Below are positions 1-7,516 of a DNA stretch of 49,297 nucleotides, piece by piece (the stretch's first letter is position 1; the number at the start of each line of letters is the position of its first letter). The notes below the pieces were generated by a model. The model did not search any database and had not been told where the DNA came from. It worked only from the letters and a program-made list of their open reading frames with translations. This DNA comes from Clostridiales bacterium (GTDB lineage: Bacteria; Bacillota; Clostridia; Oscillospirales; Oscillospiraceae). Position numbers and translations under genes: made by a program. The stretch lies in assembly GCA_022781505.1 (NCBI GenBank), contig JALETK010000010.1, forward strand, positions 1 through 49,297, given 5' to 3'.

Positions 1-1
1 G

Positions 2-547
2 GTTCGGAGTATCCCCGCAAAGCTCCTGCCGGCGGATGAGGAATTCCGGCTGGAGCTGCGGGACAAGGACTGGACGCCGGAACCGGAGCCGGAACCGGAG
101 CAGAAGCAGGAACCGGAACCCGAGCCGGAGCCGGAACCCGAGCCGGAACCCGAGCCGGAGCCGGAGCCGGAGCCGGAACCGGAACCCGAACCGGAGCCGG
201 AACCCGAGCCGGAGCCGGAACCTGAGCCTGAGCTGGAACCGGAGCCGGAGCCGGAACCGGAGCCCGAACCGGAACCCGAACCGGAACCGGAATCCGAACC
301 AGAACCCGAGCCGGAGCCGGAACCGGAACCTGAGCCTGAGCCTGAGCCGGAACCGGAGCCCGAACTCGAACTGGAACCCGAGTCTGAGACAGAAGGGGAG
401 CCTGTGGAAGAAGCGGCGCCTGAGGAGGCGGTGGTCTATGACCCGGCCAAGCCCATTTTGGGTCTGGCCAACCTGGAGGCCCTCCGGGCGGCGGCAGATG
501 AAAACGGAGTGATAAGATTGTACAAAACGGGAGACGAATCTTGTTAA
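2..547 (+). CDS. C-terminal part of a Glu-Pro-repeat protein (5' partial)
   Basis: The reading frame is open from base 2 to a TAA at 545-547; its start lies outside the window, so about 181 residues are visible. After about 24 residues comes a long, almost uninterrupted run of Glu-Pro dipeptides (roughly bases 74-386). A less repetitive acidic stretch follows, then a short ordered-looking tail containing [19 protein letters not shown]. Glu-Pro runs are extended, rod-like spacers in surface and cell-wall proteins, so this is probably a linker to a C-terminal segment. I do not recognise the family. The choice of frame rests on composition: the two other frames would give Arg-Asn/Arg-Ser or stop-containing products, while this one gives the classic EP spacer also seen at the end of the next gene. 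Confidence 0.7.
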   Translation, partial: VRSIPAKLLPADEEFRLELRDKDWTPEPEPEPEQKQEPEPEPEPEPEPEPEPEPEPEPEPEPEPEPEPEPEPEPEPELEPEPEPEPEPEPEPEPEPESEPEPEPEPEPEPEPEPEPEPEPELELEPESETEGEPVEEAAPEEAVVYDPAKPILGLANLEALRAAADENGVIRLYKTGDESC

Positions 548-588
548 AAATGACATGACCCGGAGGGCTGGCTCTTTTGGGAAAAATG

Positions 589-597
589 TGGTATCAT
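589..597 (+). promoter_or_regulatory. possible extended -10 promoter for the deacetylase gene
   Basis: TGG followed by TATCAT at 592-597 fits an extended -10 element 32 bases before the chosen ATG. The -35 position holds only a weak match. Confidence 0.3.
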
Positions 598-629
598 GGG
601 AAGGAAAATCTTAGAAAGAGGTGCTTCCT

Positions 630-2459
630 ATGAAACGCATTTTTTCGTTGCTGCTGGCCCTGGTCATGGTGCTTGGGCTGGCGGCACTGTTCCCGCCGGC
701 CCAGGCCAAAACAGGCGGAAAGCTGGTGGCTCTGACCTTTGACGACGGGCCGGGACCCTACACATCCCGCCTGCTGGACGGCTTGAAGGAGCGGGGGGTC
801 GAGGTGACCTTCTTCATGGTGGGCAGCAGTGTATCCCGCTATCCGGAGCTGGTGAAGCGGATGTATCAGGAGGGCCATCAGCTGGCCAACCACAGCTATG
901 ATCACCCCGATTTTACCGGCCTGTCAGACAGTGAGATCCGCAGCCAGATCAGCAGAACCAACGCCCTGCTGGACAAGGCCGCAGGCGCCGGAAGTACATA
1001 TATGGTTCGTGCCCCCTATGGCAGCACCAATTCCCGGGTGCGGTCCGTGGTGGGAGCGCCCCTCACTTACTGGTCCGTGGATCCCCAGGACTGGAAGGAC
1101 CGGAATGCCACCACGGTGAAAAACCGGGTGGTGAGCAATGCCCATGACGGCGCCATCATTCTCCTGCATGACATCCACTCCACCAGTGTGGATGGCGCTC
1201 TGGCGGCCATCGATGTTTTGCTGGATGAGGGCTATGAGTTTGTCACCGTGCGGGAGATGTTCCGCCGCCGGGGCGTGGCTCTGGAGAACGGCGTCTCCTA
1301 CACCCGCTGCAGCCCCACGGGCGTAGACTATGGCCCGGTGGCTGAGCCGGTGATTTCCTCCGCCAGCGTCAATGGGAAGCTTCAGATCACCATTACGGCC
1401 CAGGAGGGAACCAGCATCTATTACTCCCTGGAAAACGGAACCCTGAACCAGGAGAGCAAGCGCTATACCGGGCCCTTTACGGTGGAGGCCCCCTGTACCG
1501 TGTGGGCCGTTGCGGCGTACAACATGAACGGTGACCGGAGCAAGACGGTTTCTAAGACCTTCAGCAAAATGGCCTGTGAGCCTCCCGCCATTCAGGTGAC
1601 GGAGGAGGGCATTCTGAATTTAACCAGAGTTACCCCGGGGACGGATCTGTTTTACACCCTGGACGGCACCGCGGCCACGGAGAACTCCACTCGGTACACC
1701 GGCATGGTGCCCATTGAGCCCGGTACGGAAATCTGTGCCTGCGCCGGCGGAGCGAGCTTCTTCACCAGTGCCACGGCCCGCGCCACCTACTCCCACCTGG
1801 GCAACTTCTTCAGAGATGTGTATATGGATCAGTGGTACTATCCCTATGTGGATCAGGCGGTGCATGAGGGATACATGCTTGGAACGGGCTTCTATGAATT
1901 CGCCCCCACGAAACCCCTGACCCGAGGGCAGCTGATTACCCTGCTGTACCGGTATTCCGGCGAGACCGTAACCCAGGAGGAGCTGGATGCCTGCCCCTTC
2001 CAGGATCTGGAGAAGGACAGATTTTATGTGGAGGCCGTCTGCTGGGCCTATGCCAAAGGAATCGTAATCGGCTATGACGAGACTACCTTTGGGCCGGATA
2101 ACAGCGTTAAGCGGCAGGAAATGTGCAAGATTTTCGGCGAATTCCTGAGCTATAGGGGAAAGCTCCTGCCTGAGGGAACGGGAAGCGCGGAGCAGTATAC
2201 GGATGCCGCGCAGATTCCCCAGTGGGCCATTCCCTATGTGGAGAGCATGACGGCCTGCGGACTGATCCTGGGCGATAAGGAGGGCACCTTCCGCCCCGGC
2301 GCCACCGCCATCCGGGCCCAGGCCGCGACGCTGCTGGTGCGGCTGAGCGAGCTGGAGGACACCCTGCCAGATGCACCAACGGAGCCTGTGCCTGTGGAGC
2401 CGGAACCTACCCAGCCGGAGGAGCCTGCGCCTGTGGAGCCGGAACCCAGTGAACCATAA
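630..2459 (+). CDS. exported polysaccharide (peptidoglycan/chitin-type) deacetylase with SLH repeats
   Basis: A 609-residue exported enzyme. The signal peptide covers residues 1-26 (ends AQA). A NodB-type polysaccharide deacetylase domain spans about 30-215: TFDDGPG supplies Asp38-Asp39, HSYDH gives metal ligands His88 and His92, RAPYG lies at 127-131, and LLHDIH contains His180. The family removes N-acetyl or O-acetyl groups from cell-wall sugars using a divalent metal. Two Ig-like segments of the chitobiase C-terminal type follow (about 235-385), then three SLH repeats (about 393-445, 455-505, 522-575) that normally bind pyruvylated secondary wall polymer, and a Pro/Glu tail. The ATG at 630 was chosen over an upstream GTG at 621 because AGAGG sits 8 bases before it. 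All catalytic motifs look intact; the exact substrate is unknown. Confidence 0.92.
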   Translation: MKRIFSLLLALVMVLGLAALFPPAQAKTGGKLVALTFDDGPGPYTSRLLDGLKERGVEVTFFMVGSSVSRYPELVKRMYQEGHQLANHSYDHPDFTGLSDSEIRSQISRTNALLDKAAGAGSTYMVRAPYGSTNSRVRSVVGAPLTYWSVDPQDWKDRNATTVKNRVVSNAHDGAIILLHDIHSTSVDGALAAIDVLLDEGYEFVTVREMFRRRGVALENGVSYTRCSPTGVDYGPVAEPVISSASVNGKLQITITAQEGTSIYYSLENGTLNQESKRYTGPFTVEAPCTVWAVAAYNMNGDRSKTVSKTFSKMACEPPAIQVTEEGILNLTRVTPGTDLFYTLDGTAATENSTRYTGMVPIEPGTEICACAGGASFFTSATARATYSHLGNFFRDVYMDQWYYPYVDQAVHEGYMLGTGFYEFAPTKPLTRGQLITLLYRYSGETVTQEELDACPFQDLEKDRFYVEAVCWAYAKGIVIGYDETTFGPDNSVKRQEMCKIFGEFLSYRGKLLPEGTGSAEQYTDAAQIPQWAIPYVESMTACGLILGDKEGTFRPGATAIRAQAATLLVRLSELEDTLPDAPTEPVPVEPEPTQPEEPAPVEPEPSEP

Positions 2460-2475
2460 ATCCAAAGGCTAAGGT

Positions 2476-2513
2476 ACGCCCCCGGAAGACGAACCGTCTT
2501 CCGGGGGCGTTTA
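2476..2513 (+). terminator. rho-independent terminator after the deacetylase gene
   Basis: Perfect 16-bp inverted repeat (2476-2491 and 2495-2510) with a 3-base loop, followed by TTT, 16 bases after the stop codon. Confidence 0.85.
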
Positions 2514-2524
2514 CCATATGACAA

Positions 2525-2551
2525 ATGCGCCGCCTCAGTGAGGCGGCGCAT
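2525..2551 (-). terminator. hairpin, probable terminator for the minus-strand M56 gene
   Basis: Perfect 12-bp arms (2525-2536, 2540-2551) around AGT. On the minus strand the hairpin is followed by TTTGT. It lies 40 bases past the stop of the leftward gene, so convergent genes each have their own hairpin here. Confidence 0.6.
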
Positions 2552-2591
2552 GGAATGAGTCGGTATGGGGTTCCGAACCACCCGGAAGGGA

Positions 2592-3731
2592 TCAGTGACC
2601 TTGAGCGTATACAATTTCCAGATCGGCGTATTCCGGCTTGGACAAATCCGATTCGCTGAGAATTCCTCTTACGATGCCGTTTTCCACAATGAAATATGTT
2701 CCGCTCTCACACAGGATGAATGGCACGGAAATGAGCTCTTTGCTTCCAATCTCGGCTCCCTGGGCATCCAGCTCCTCCTGGCTGGGAAGCCTGGCGGGCT
2801 GGAGAATCACCGTATAAGACAGGAGAAAGCCTGCCAGACACAGACAGACGATCAGGCTCGCAACGCCTTTGCGCAAAGGCTTTTTGGGGCACAGCACAGC
2901 CTGAAACCGCTGGCGCAGATAATTTCTCCGGGGGATTCCCTTCAAAGCCACAGGCAGATTGCTGCAATCCGGGGCCTGAAAGCCCAGGGTGTGCAGAATG
3001 GTCTGCAGATAGCTTGTCCGCTGGCGCTTATCCAGAGGTGCACAGGCCAGCTGGTCGCAATTCAACTCCTGAGCCTGCTCCAGGGTTTTGCACAGGAGCC
3101 ACATGCAGGGGTTCCACCAGAAGAGGCACCGCAGAAGGGCAATGCCCTGGCGGCTCCAAAGATCCTTCCGGATGTGGTGGGCCAGCTCATGGCGGAAAAC
3201 ATACCGCAGCTCCTGGCTGCTGTACTCCCGGAACTGCGCCGGCAGAAGAACCTGAGGTTTGAAGAGGCCCGCGGAAACCGGAGTGGAAAAGGCCCCCGAT
3301 ACAGCCAGAGGCGGAGGTGTGGGGAGCCCCATCTCCAGGGCGGCTTCCCGGTAAATCTTGGCTGCGGGGTCTTCCCGGGGCAGGGGAACTGCCCGGGTGC
3401 AGAGCCTGTAAAGCAGAAACAGACGAATCACCAGAATGACCAGGCACACAACCGAACCCAGGGCCCAGAGCCCCAGCAAAAGGGTGGACACCCGGAAGCC
3501 GGGGAAGAGCTCGCTGCGCAGAACGGAGCGAATCCAGGGATACAGGTGCCAGGAGGAGATGATTTTACCGCTCAACAGCTCCACCGGAACCAAAAGACGG
3601 ATTAAGCCCAGAGCCAAAACCAAAATCGCCTGCCAGGAACGGCCGGTGCGGCGGAGGAGAAAGCTGCTTAGCAGCGCGGCCAGGGAGAACCAGATCAGGG
3701 ACATGGTCACGGAAAACGCCGTAACAATCAT
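2592..3731 (-). CDS. M56-family (BlaR1/MecR1-type) membrane metalloprotease, pair A
   Basis: 379 residues. Hydrophobic segments in the first 120 residues are followed by a cytoplasmic zinc-protease region with HELAHH at 181-186 (the HExxH gluzincin motif), then a final membrane segment near residue 310 and a short outer tail of about 60 residues. In BlaR1 and MecR1 an outer penicillin-binding domain senses beta-lactam and the protease then causes cleavage of the paired BlaI/MecI repressor. Here the penicillin-binding domain is absent and only the small tail could sense. The ATG overlaps the repressor stop by 4 bases, so the two are co-translated. The tail resembles that of the rightward M56 gene (both have an F-I-L...S-x-G-T core). 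The sensed signal is unknown. Confidence 0.88.
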   Translation of the reverse strand: MIVTAFSVTMSLIWFSLAALLSSFLLRRTGRSWQAILVLALGLIRLLVPVELLSGKIISSWHLYPWIRSVLRSELFPGFRVSTLLLGLWALGSVVCLVILVIRLFLLYRLCTRAVPLPREDPAAKIYREAALEMGLPTPPPLAVSGAFSTPVSAGLFKPQVLLPAQFREYSSQELRYVFRHELAHHIRKDLWSRQGIALLRCLFWWNPCMWLLCKTLEQAQELNCDQLACAPLDKRQRTSYLQTILHTLGFQAPDCSNLPVALKGIPRRNYLRQRFQAVLCPKKPLRKGVASLIVCLCLAGFLLSYTVILQPARLPSQEELDAQGAEIGSKELISVPFILCESGTYFIVENGIVRGILSESDLSKPEYADLEIVYAQGH

Positions 3732-4162
3732 TTAGCTTCGGCAGAATCCTGTTCCTGTGTGTCCTTTTCCTCCTGGAGAGCGCGGCGCTGCTCTTCCAGC
3801 ATATTCTCCAGCTCCTGAATGGTCGCCTCATCGATGCCGCCGCGGTGAACCAAAGCGGCAACGGTGCTGATGAGCAAATCACGGTTGGACTTTTTGGGGA
3901 GGGCGCTGGTCAGCTGATGGGCCAGGTAGTCTTCCTGGGAGATGACAGCCTCGTAGGTGCGGGCGTAGCGCTTCTCCGTATCTGTGATGCGGATAACGCC
4001 CTTGGAGATCATACTGTTGAGAATCAGGTGGATGGAGGAGGGGTTCCAGCTCCGGCCCTCGGTCTTGGTCAAAAGATCCTGACGGGACAGGGGCTTACCT
4101 TCCTCCCAAAGCAGCTCCATGATCTGACGCTCGGTGTTGGACAATAAAGATTGCGTGGGCAT
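3728..4162 (-). CDS. BlaI/MecI-family transcriptional repressor, pair A
   Basis: 144 residues from the ATG at 4162. An upstream in-frame TTG at 4177 is rejected because GAAGGTGA lies just ahead of 4162 and would be inside the longer gene. The winged-helix N-terminal half includes LLSNTERQIMELLWEEGKPL and WNPSSIHLILNSMISKG, typical of the family. The C-terminal half is a helical dimerisation region ending in a charged tail. BlaI proteins bind dyads in their own promoter and are inactivated by proteolysis triggered by the partner M56 protein. The next gene starts within its stop codon (ATGA overlap). The promoter upstream carries a dyad that fits self-repression. Confidence 0.9.
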   Translation of the reverse strand: MPTQSLLSNTERQIMELLWEEGKPLSRQDLLTKTEGRSWNPSSIHLILNSMISKGVIRITDTEKRYARTYEAVISQEDYLAHQLTSALPKKSNRDLLISTVAALVHRGGIDEATIQELENMLEEQRRALQEEKDTQEQDSAEAK

Positions 4163-4238
4163 TGGTATCACCTTCAATTCAAGAATTTTTATTGGACAGA
4201 GCCAATCTTTTCATTATTATGACATACACCACAATACA

Positions 4239-4267
4239 AGCATACACCAAAACAGTGTATTTGTCAA
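4239..4267 (-). promoter_or_regulatory. leftward promoter with BlaI-like operator dyad
   Basis: On the minus strand TTGACA (4267-4262), a 17-base spacer and TATGCT (4244-4239). The dyad ATACAC-N7-GTGTAT occupies 4242-4260, i.e. most of the spacer and part of the -10, as expected for an operator blocking RNA polymerase. TACA/TGTA half-sites resemble those of BlaI/MecI operators. Confidence 0.7.
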
Positions 4268-4471
4268 CTGTTTTATACATATTTCTTAAATTATTTTGGT
4301 AGTTTGTCTACTGGAGTAGTGCAGAACGGCGGAATTGGGGGAGAAAAGCTGCAGAATGCCAATCGCGGAAAAGGTCTTTCTACCATTTGACATGATTCTA
4401 TTGGATGATATGGACCCTTTAAACAGAAGATGAACGCCTGCTGCTTTGTAAAAAAATGGCAAGATTTGTAC

Positions 4472-4508
4472 TTGACAATTTGCAGGAAAACATATATAAT
4501 TAATTATA
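4472..4508 (+). promoter_or_regulatory. rightward perfect-consensus promoter with palindrome over the -10
   Basis: TTGACA (4472-4477), 17 bases, TATAAT (4495-4500): a perfect sigma-A promoter, 64 bases before the rightward BlaI gene. The -10 is the left half of a perfect 14-base palindrome, TATAATTAATTATA (4495-4508), which may be the operator. A promoter this strong presumably needs a repressor. Confidence 0.75.
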
Positions 4509-4563
4509 CAAAAGATGATTTGATTCTTCACCGCGTACTTAATCAACAGAATGGAGCGTTTCT

Positions 4564-4968
4564 ATGAAATATCACATTTTAACCGAAAGCGAACTGGATA
4601 TTTTGAATCTGCTGTGGGAAACCGGGCAGTCCATGAGCAGGCCGGAGATTCTGGCCGGGCTTTCGGATAAGGACTGGAACCCCAACTCCATCCACCAGGT
4701 GCTCAACAGCATGATGAACAAGGGCATCCTGAAGGTGGACGGTGTGGCCCGCTGCGGTAAGGGCTATGGGCGTACCTATGCCCCCACCATGAACCAGACC
4801 CAGTACCTGCTGCAGCAGGCAGGGGAATGTATGTCCAATGTTCCACCCAGGAAGCGTCTGCTGGGAGTAGTGGCTTCCATGGTGGAGGATGCGGATATTG
4901 ATGCCGAAACCATTTCGGAGCTGGAGCAGCTGCTGGAGCACCGGAAGAAGGAGCTTGGCCTGGGATGA
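4564..4968 (+). CDS. BlaI/MecI-family transcriptional repressor, pair B
   Basis: 134 residues; GGAG lies 8 bases before the ATG. It shares the winged-helix pattern of the leftward BlaI gene: LTESELDILNLLWETGQSMS, then WNPNSIHQVLNSMMNKGIL. The two proteins are clear paralogues but well diverged. The C-terminal half is helical (dimerisation), ending ELEQLLEHRKKELGLG. It is the first gene of a three-gene rightward operon, and its stop overlaps the start of the M56 gene by 4 bases. By family knowledge it represses its own operon until the partner protease is activated. Cross-control of the opposite operon is possible, as the two share one intergenic region (inference). Confidence 0.9.
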   Translation: MKYHILTESELDILNLLWETGQSMSRPEILAGLSDKDWNPNSIHQVLNSMMNKGILKVDGVARCGKGYGRTYAPTMNQTQYLLQQAGECMSNVPPRKRLLGVVASMVEDADIDAETISELEQLLEHRKKELGLG

Positions 4969-6134
4969 GCTTGGGAACCGTGTTTTCACGATTTTCCCTG
5001 CTCATGGCCCTGCTGTTCTTTACGGTTTTCTCCTTGGTTTGCTCCCAGGCCGCGAAAAAAGCCGGGTGGCATAGTCTCCGCGCTCTGGGGTTTGGGATTC
5101 TCCTGGTGCTGCTTCGCTTTCTTCTTCCATTGGAAGCATCCTTTGCAAAGATTATCCACGGAGGAAAGCTGTTTACAGAGCTGGATTTGTGGCTCCACGC
5201 AACACGGGTCGGCAGCCTGAACATCGTCCATATTGTGTGTATCCTATGGGCCGCCGGAACCCTTTTTTGCCTGGTTCGCATTCTTGCCATGCTCTGCAGA
5301 CAGTACCGTGTGGTTCGGAGATCCCGCACGCCGCAGGATGGGGAGATTCCCCGCTTTTGCCGGTCTGTGGCCCGGGAGATGGGCATCTCAAGGGCAGGCG
5401 CTGTTTGCATCTCTCCTTCTTTTGAGGTTCCCATGATGGCGGGCTTCTTCCGGCCCAACATTCTCCTGCCCCAGGATGTGGAGCATCTGCCGGAGGAGGA
5501 GCTGCGGCTGATCCTCCGACATGAGTACACCCATTTTCACCGGGGAGACCTGTGGATTAAGCTGGGCATGGAGCTTTTGTGTTGCCTCCTATGGTGGAAT
5601 CCCGGGGCCTATCTCCTGCGGACCAGCATAGGGCAGCTTTTGGAGCTGCGCTGCGACAGCTTGGTTTGTGCCAGACTGTCACCCAGGGAGTCCCTTCAAT
5701 ATGGCGAGACGCTTCTGCATGTGCTGCAGGGGTTGCATAGAAAACCCTCTTGCTTTGCTGCGGGCTTTTTCGGCTATACCAGCCGGGAGAAAATCCTGCA
5801 GCGCTTCGGACAGATTGCGTCGGTGAAGCAGAGACCCAAACAGCGGGGCATATCCATTCTGATTGCCGCTTTGGCTGTTGTTTTGTTTATTGGTTCTTAC
5901 AGTTTCCTTTTTCAGCCCTATGCTCTGCCGCCTGAGTTGGGGTCTGATTATGAAGTAGCTTCCGATTTGGACAGTTCGTTCATTCTCCGGTATTCTGATG
6001 GTACCCTGGAAGTATACATAAACAATCGATTGCGCGAAACAATTACAAGCGACCAGCTAAACCAAGAGCCATATTGCAACATGCAGATTTTTGACGTTCA
6101 AATTTCTTATGAAGAGGAAGTGATAATCCCATGA
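4965..6134 (+). CDS. M56-family (BlaR1/MecR1-type) membrane metalloprotease, pair B
   Basis: 389 residues, with several hydrophobic segments at the N-terminus, the zinc motif HEYTH at 186-190 and a last membrane segment near residue 310. The outer tail of about 65 residues contains SFILRYSDGTLEVYINNRL. There is no penicillin-binding domain, so this is a short BlaR1-like protein whose only outer sensor is the tail. The tail aligns by eye with that of the leftward M56 protein. The start overlaps the BlaI stop (ATGA), and its own stop overlaps the start of the following small gene in the same way, so the three are tightly coupled. Likely role: transmembrane signalling that leads to destruction of its BlaI partner; the ligand is unknown. 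Confidence 0.88.
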   Translation: MSLGTVFSRFSLLMALLFFTVFSLVCSQAAKKAGWHSLRALGFGILLVLLRFLLPLEASFAKIIHGGKLFTELDLWLHATRVGSLNIVHIVCILWAAGTLFCLVRILAMLCRQYRVVRRSRTPQDGEIPRFCRSVAREMGISRAGAVCISPSFEVPMMAGFFRPNILLPQDVEHLPEEELRLILRHEYTHFHRGDLWIKLGMELLCCLLWWNPGAYLLRTSIGQLLELRCDSLVCARLSPRESLQYGETLLHVLQGLHRKPSCFAAGFFGYTSREKILQRFGQIASVKQRPKQRGISILIAALAVVLFIGSYSFLFQPYALPPELGSDYEVASDLDSSFILRYSDGTLEVYINNRLRETITSDQLNQEPYCNMQIFDVQISYEEEVIIP

Positions 6135-6352
6135 AAAAGCTCGCTTTATGGATCGCCACAGTGTGTCTCGTTTTTTCTGCGGTTATCCCCAGTGTTGCAG
6201 CCGCAGAGCCCCCTGTTGAAACGGTTCAATCGTCTCAGGAAACCCGTACACAGGAGGTAATCTGGGTTACTCGTGTCTATAATGGCAAACAGCAGAAGCG
6301 GCTCTGGTCTGTCACATACGGGTGTTGGCTGACAGATTGGATTGACTGCTAA
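6131..6352 (+). CDS. small exported protein, third gene of the BlaI/M56 operon
   Basis: 73 residues; the ATG overlaps the previous stop by 4 bases. Residues 1-25 form a clear signal peptide (MKKLALWIATVCLVFS... ending AAA). The mature part is about 48 residues and ends in an aromatic, Cys-containing patch, VYNGKQQKRLWSVTYGCWLT, plus a final DWIDC. Two cysteines near the end could form a disulphide after export. I do not recognise a named family. Its coupling to a sensor protease suggests a small extracytoplasmic effector, ligand or modulator of the M56 tail (inference). The overlap and the signal peptide argue against a chance reading frame. Confidence 0.75.
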   Translation: MKKLALWIATVCLVFSAVIPSVAAAEPPVETVQSSQETRTQEVIWVTRVYNGKQQKRLWSVTYGCWLTDWIDC

Positions 6353-6381
6353 CCTTTTCCAAACTTCCAGGTACCTAGAAT

Positions 6382-6414
6382 CCCCGCCCGGACATCCGGG
6401 CGGGGTCATTTTTT
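6382..6414 (+). terminator. rho-independent terminator of the BlaI/M56 operon
   Basis: GC-rich stem of 10 bp (6382-6391 with 6396-6405) around ACAT, followed by six T at 6409-6414. It lies 30 bases after the small exported gene. Confidence 0.88.
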
Positions 6415-6451
6415 GCCCTCGGGCCGGTATGAAGTCTGGGGCACCGGCGGC

Positions 6452-7516
6452 TTATGCGTGGGAGGCGGGCAGGAGAGTAGTCAGGATCTGCTCCGACCAG
6501 GCGGACAGGCGCGCCTCAATCCCGGGCGAGGACATGGCGGAGCCTGGGTCGTTGGCGGTTTGGAACATACAGAAGTGCGGCGGGAGCATCATGGTCTTGT
6601 TGAGGCAGAAGGCTCCCAGCACCTGACGGGCCAGCAGGTCTCCGCCGGAGTAGCCGGAGACGATGATGGAATACAGATATTTGTCATAAAGGGTGCTCCG
6701 GAGCAGCAAACTGGTCATCCGGTTGATAAGGGCTGTGATATTGGCGCTGACCGCGTCGTTGAAATTGGGGCACAGCAGGAGCATGGCGTCGCAGTCCAAA
6801 ATGGCTGGGAAGACCTCCGTGGGCAGGGCGCCCCCGTAATAGCAGGCGCCGCTTTTGGAGTAGTGAAGGCATGCGGTATAGGAGCAGCCCCGGCAGTCGT
6901 AAATGGCTCCGTTTTGCAGGCAGATGGTGTTGATGTCGCAGAAGGGGGCGAGGGACTGGCAGAGGGCGTTTCCCATGGCTACGGTGTTGGAGCGGCGGTT
7001 GTCCGAGGCGTGGAGCATGAGGAGCTTTGGACGGGGAAACCGGGGCGCCCGGAATTGGGCCAGCCGCTGGGCCAGCTCCCGGGAGCGGGTGAAATAGGCC
7101 TCCTCCAGGCCGCAGCCCAGGCGGGCGGCGGAGATGCGCTGGTTGTACAAGGAGCCTGTGCCCTCCACCAGAGGCTTTCCTGGGAAGAGACAGCCGGCCA
7201 TATTGGCGGCCAGGGCCAGGGCCTGGGCGGCCTGCTTGGTGTACAGCTCTCCGGCGCCGTCCGCCAGAATGCCGCCCACGGAGCCCTCCAGCGCGTCCGG
7301 GGCGCTGCGCAGCAGCCGCAGGAGCCGGAAGGTCTCCGGACCCATGCCATATTCGTCCGTTGCCAGGGCGAAGAGCACCCGCTTCCCCCGGAGCGCTCCC
7401 TGTACCAGCCCCTGGGACGTGGCCTCCGCCACCGGCAGCCCCTCCAGGGCTGCTTCCAGCAGACGCTCCAGCCGGGGGCTGGTCTCCGTTTTCAGAAGGA
7501 AAATGGTCTCACTCAT
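6452..7516 (-). CDS. flavodoxin-fold / NADPH-dependent FMN reductase-like protein
   Basis: 354 residues. The C-terminal half (about 165-350) resembles the NADPH-dependent FMN reductase / flavodoxin-like fold: LLMLHASDNRRSNT in the place of the phosphate-binding loop, a Cys-rich stretch (YDCRGCSYTAC, then SGACYYGG), and CDAMLLLCPNFNDAVSANI. The N-terminal half (about 1-160) is alpha/beta and also contains a GVGG-like Gly-rich run; I cannot place it. The four or five closely spaced cysteines could bind an Fe-S cluster or form redox disulphides, as in iron-sulfur flavoproteins, but the usual spacing is not evident. It is the last gene of the three-gene operon; its start overlaps the upstream stop by 8 bases, and GAGG lies 8 bases before the ATG. 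Probable redox role, substrate unknown. Confidence 0.7.
   Translation of the reverse strand: MSETIFLLKTETSPRLERLLEAALEGLPVAEATSQGLVQGALRGKRVLFALATDEYGMGPETFRLLRLLRSAPDALEGSVGGILADGAGELYTKQAAQALALAANMAGCLFPGKPLVEGTGSLYNQRISAARLGCGLEEAYFTRSRELAQRLAQFRAPRFPRPKLLMLHASDNRRSNTVAMGNALCQSLAPFCDINTICLQNGAIYDCRGCSYTACLHYSKSGACYYGGALPTEVFPAILDCDAMLLLCPNFNDAVSANITALINRMTSLLLRSTLYDKYLYSIIVSGYSGGDLLARQVLGAFCLNKTMMLPPHFCMFQTANDPGSAMSSPGIEARLSAWSEQILTTLLPASHA

Larger units (their letters stand above)
4163..4563. other. shared intergenic control region of two divergent BlaI operons
   Basis: 400 bases, much richer in A+T than the flanking genes, without a coding region. It holds one leftward and one rightward consensus promoter (listed separately), each overlapped by an inverted repeat, and a direct repeat CATACACCA at 4223-4231 and 4241-4249. 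Nothing else was recognised between about 4270 and 4470. Confidence 0.7.

Noticed and set aside
36-512. Arg-Asn/Arg-Ser-rich frame over the repeat tract
   Set aside because: It is the +1 shadow of the Glu-Pro frame; the hexamer repeat keeps all frames open, and only the EP frame gives a sensible protein and continues to a natural end.
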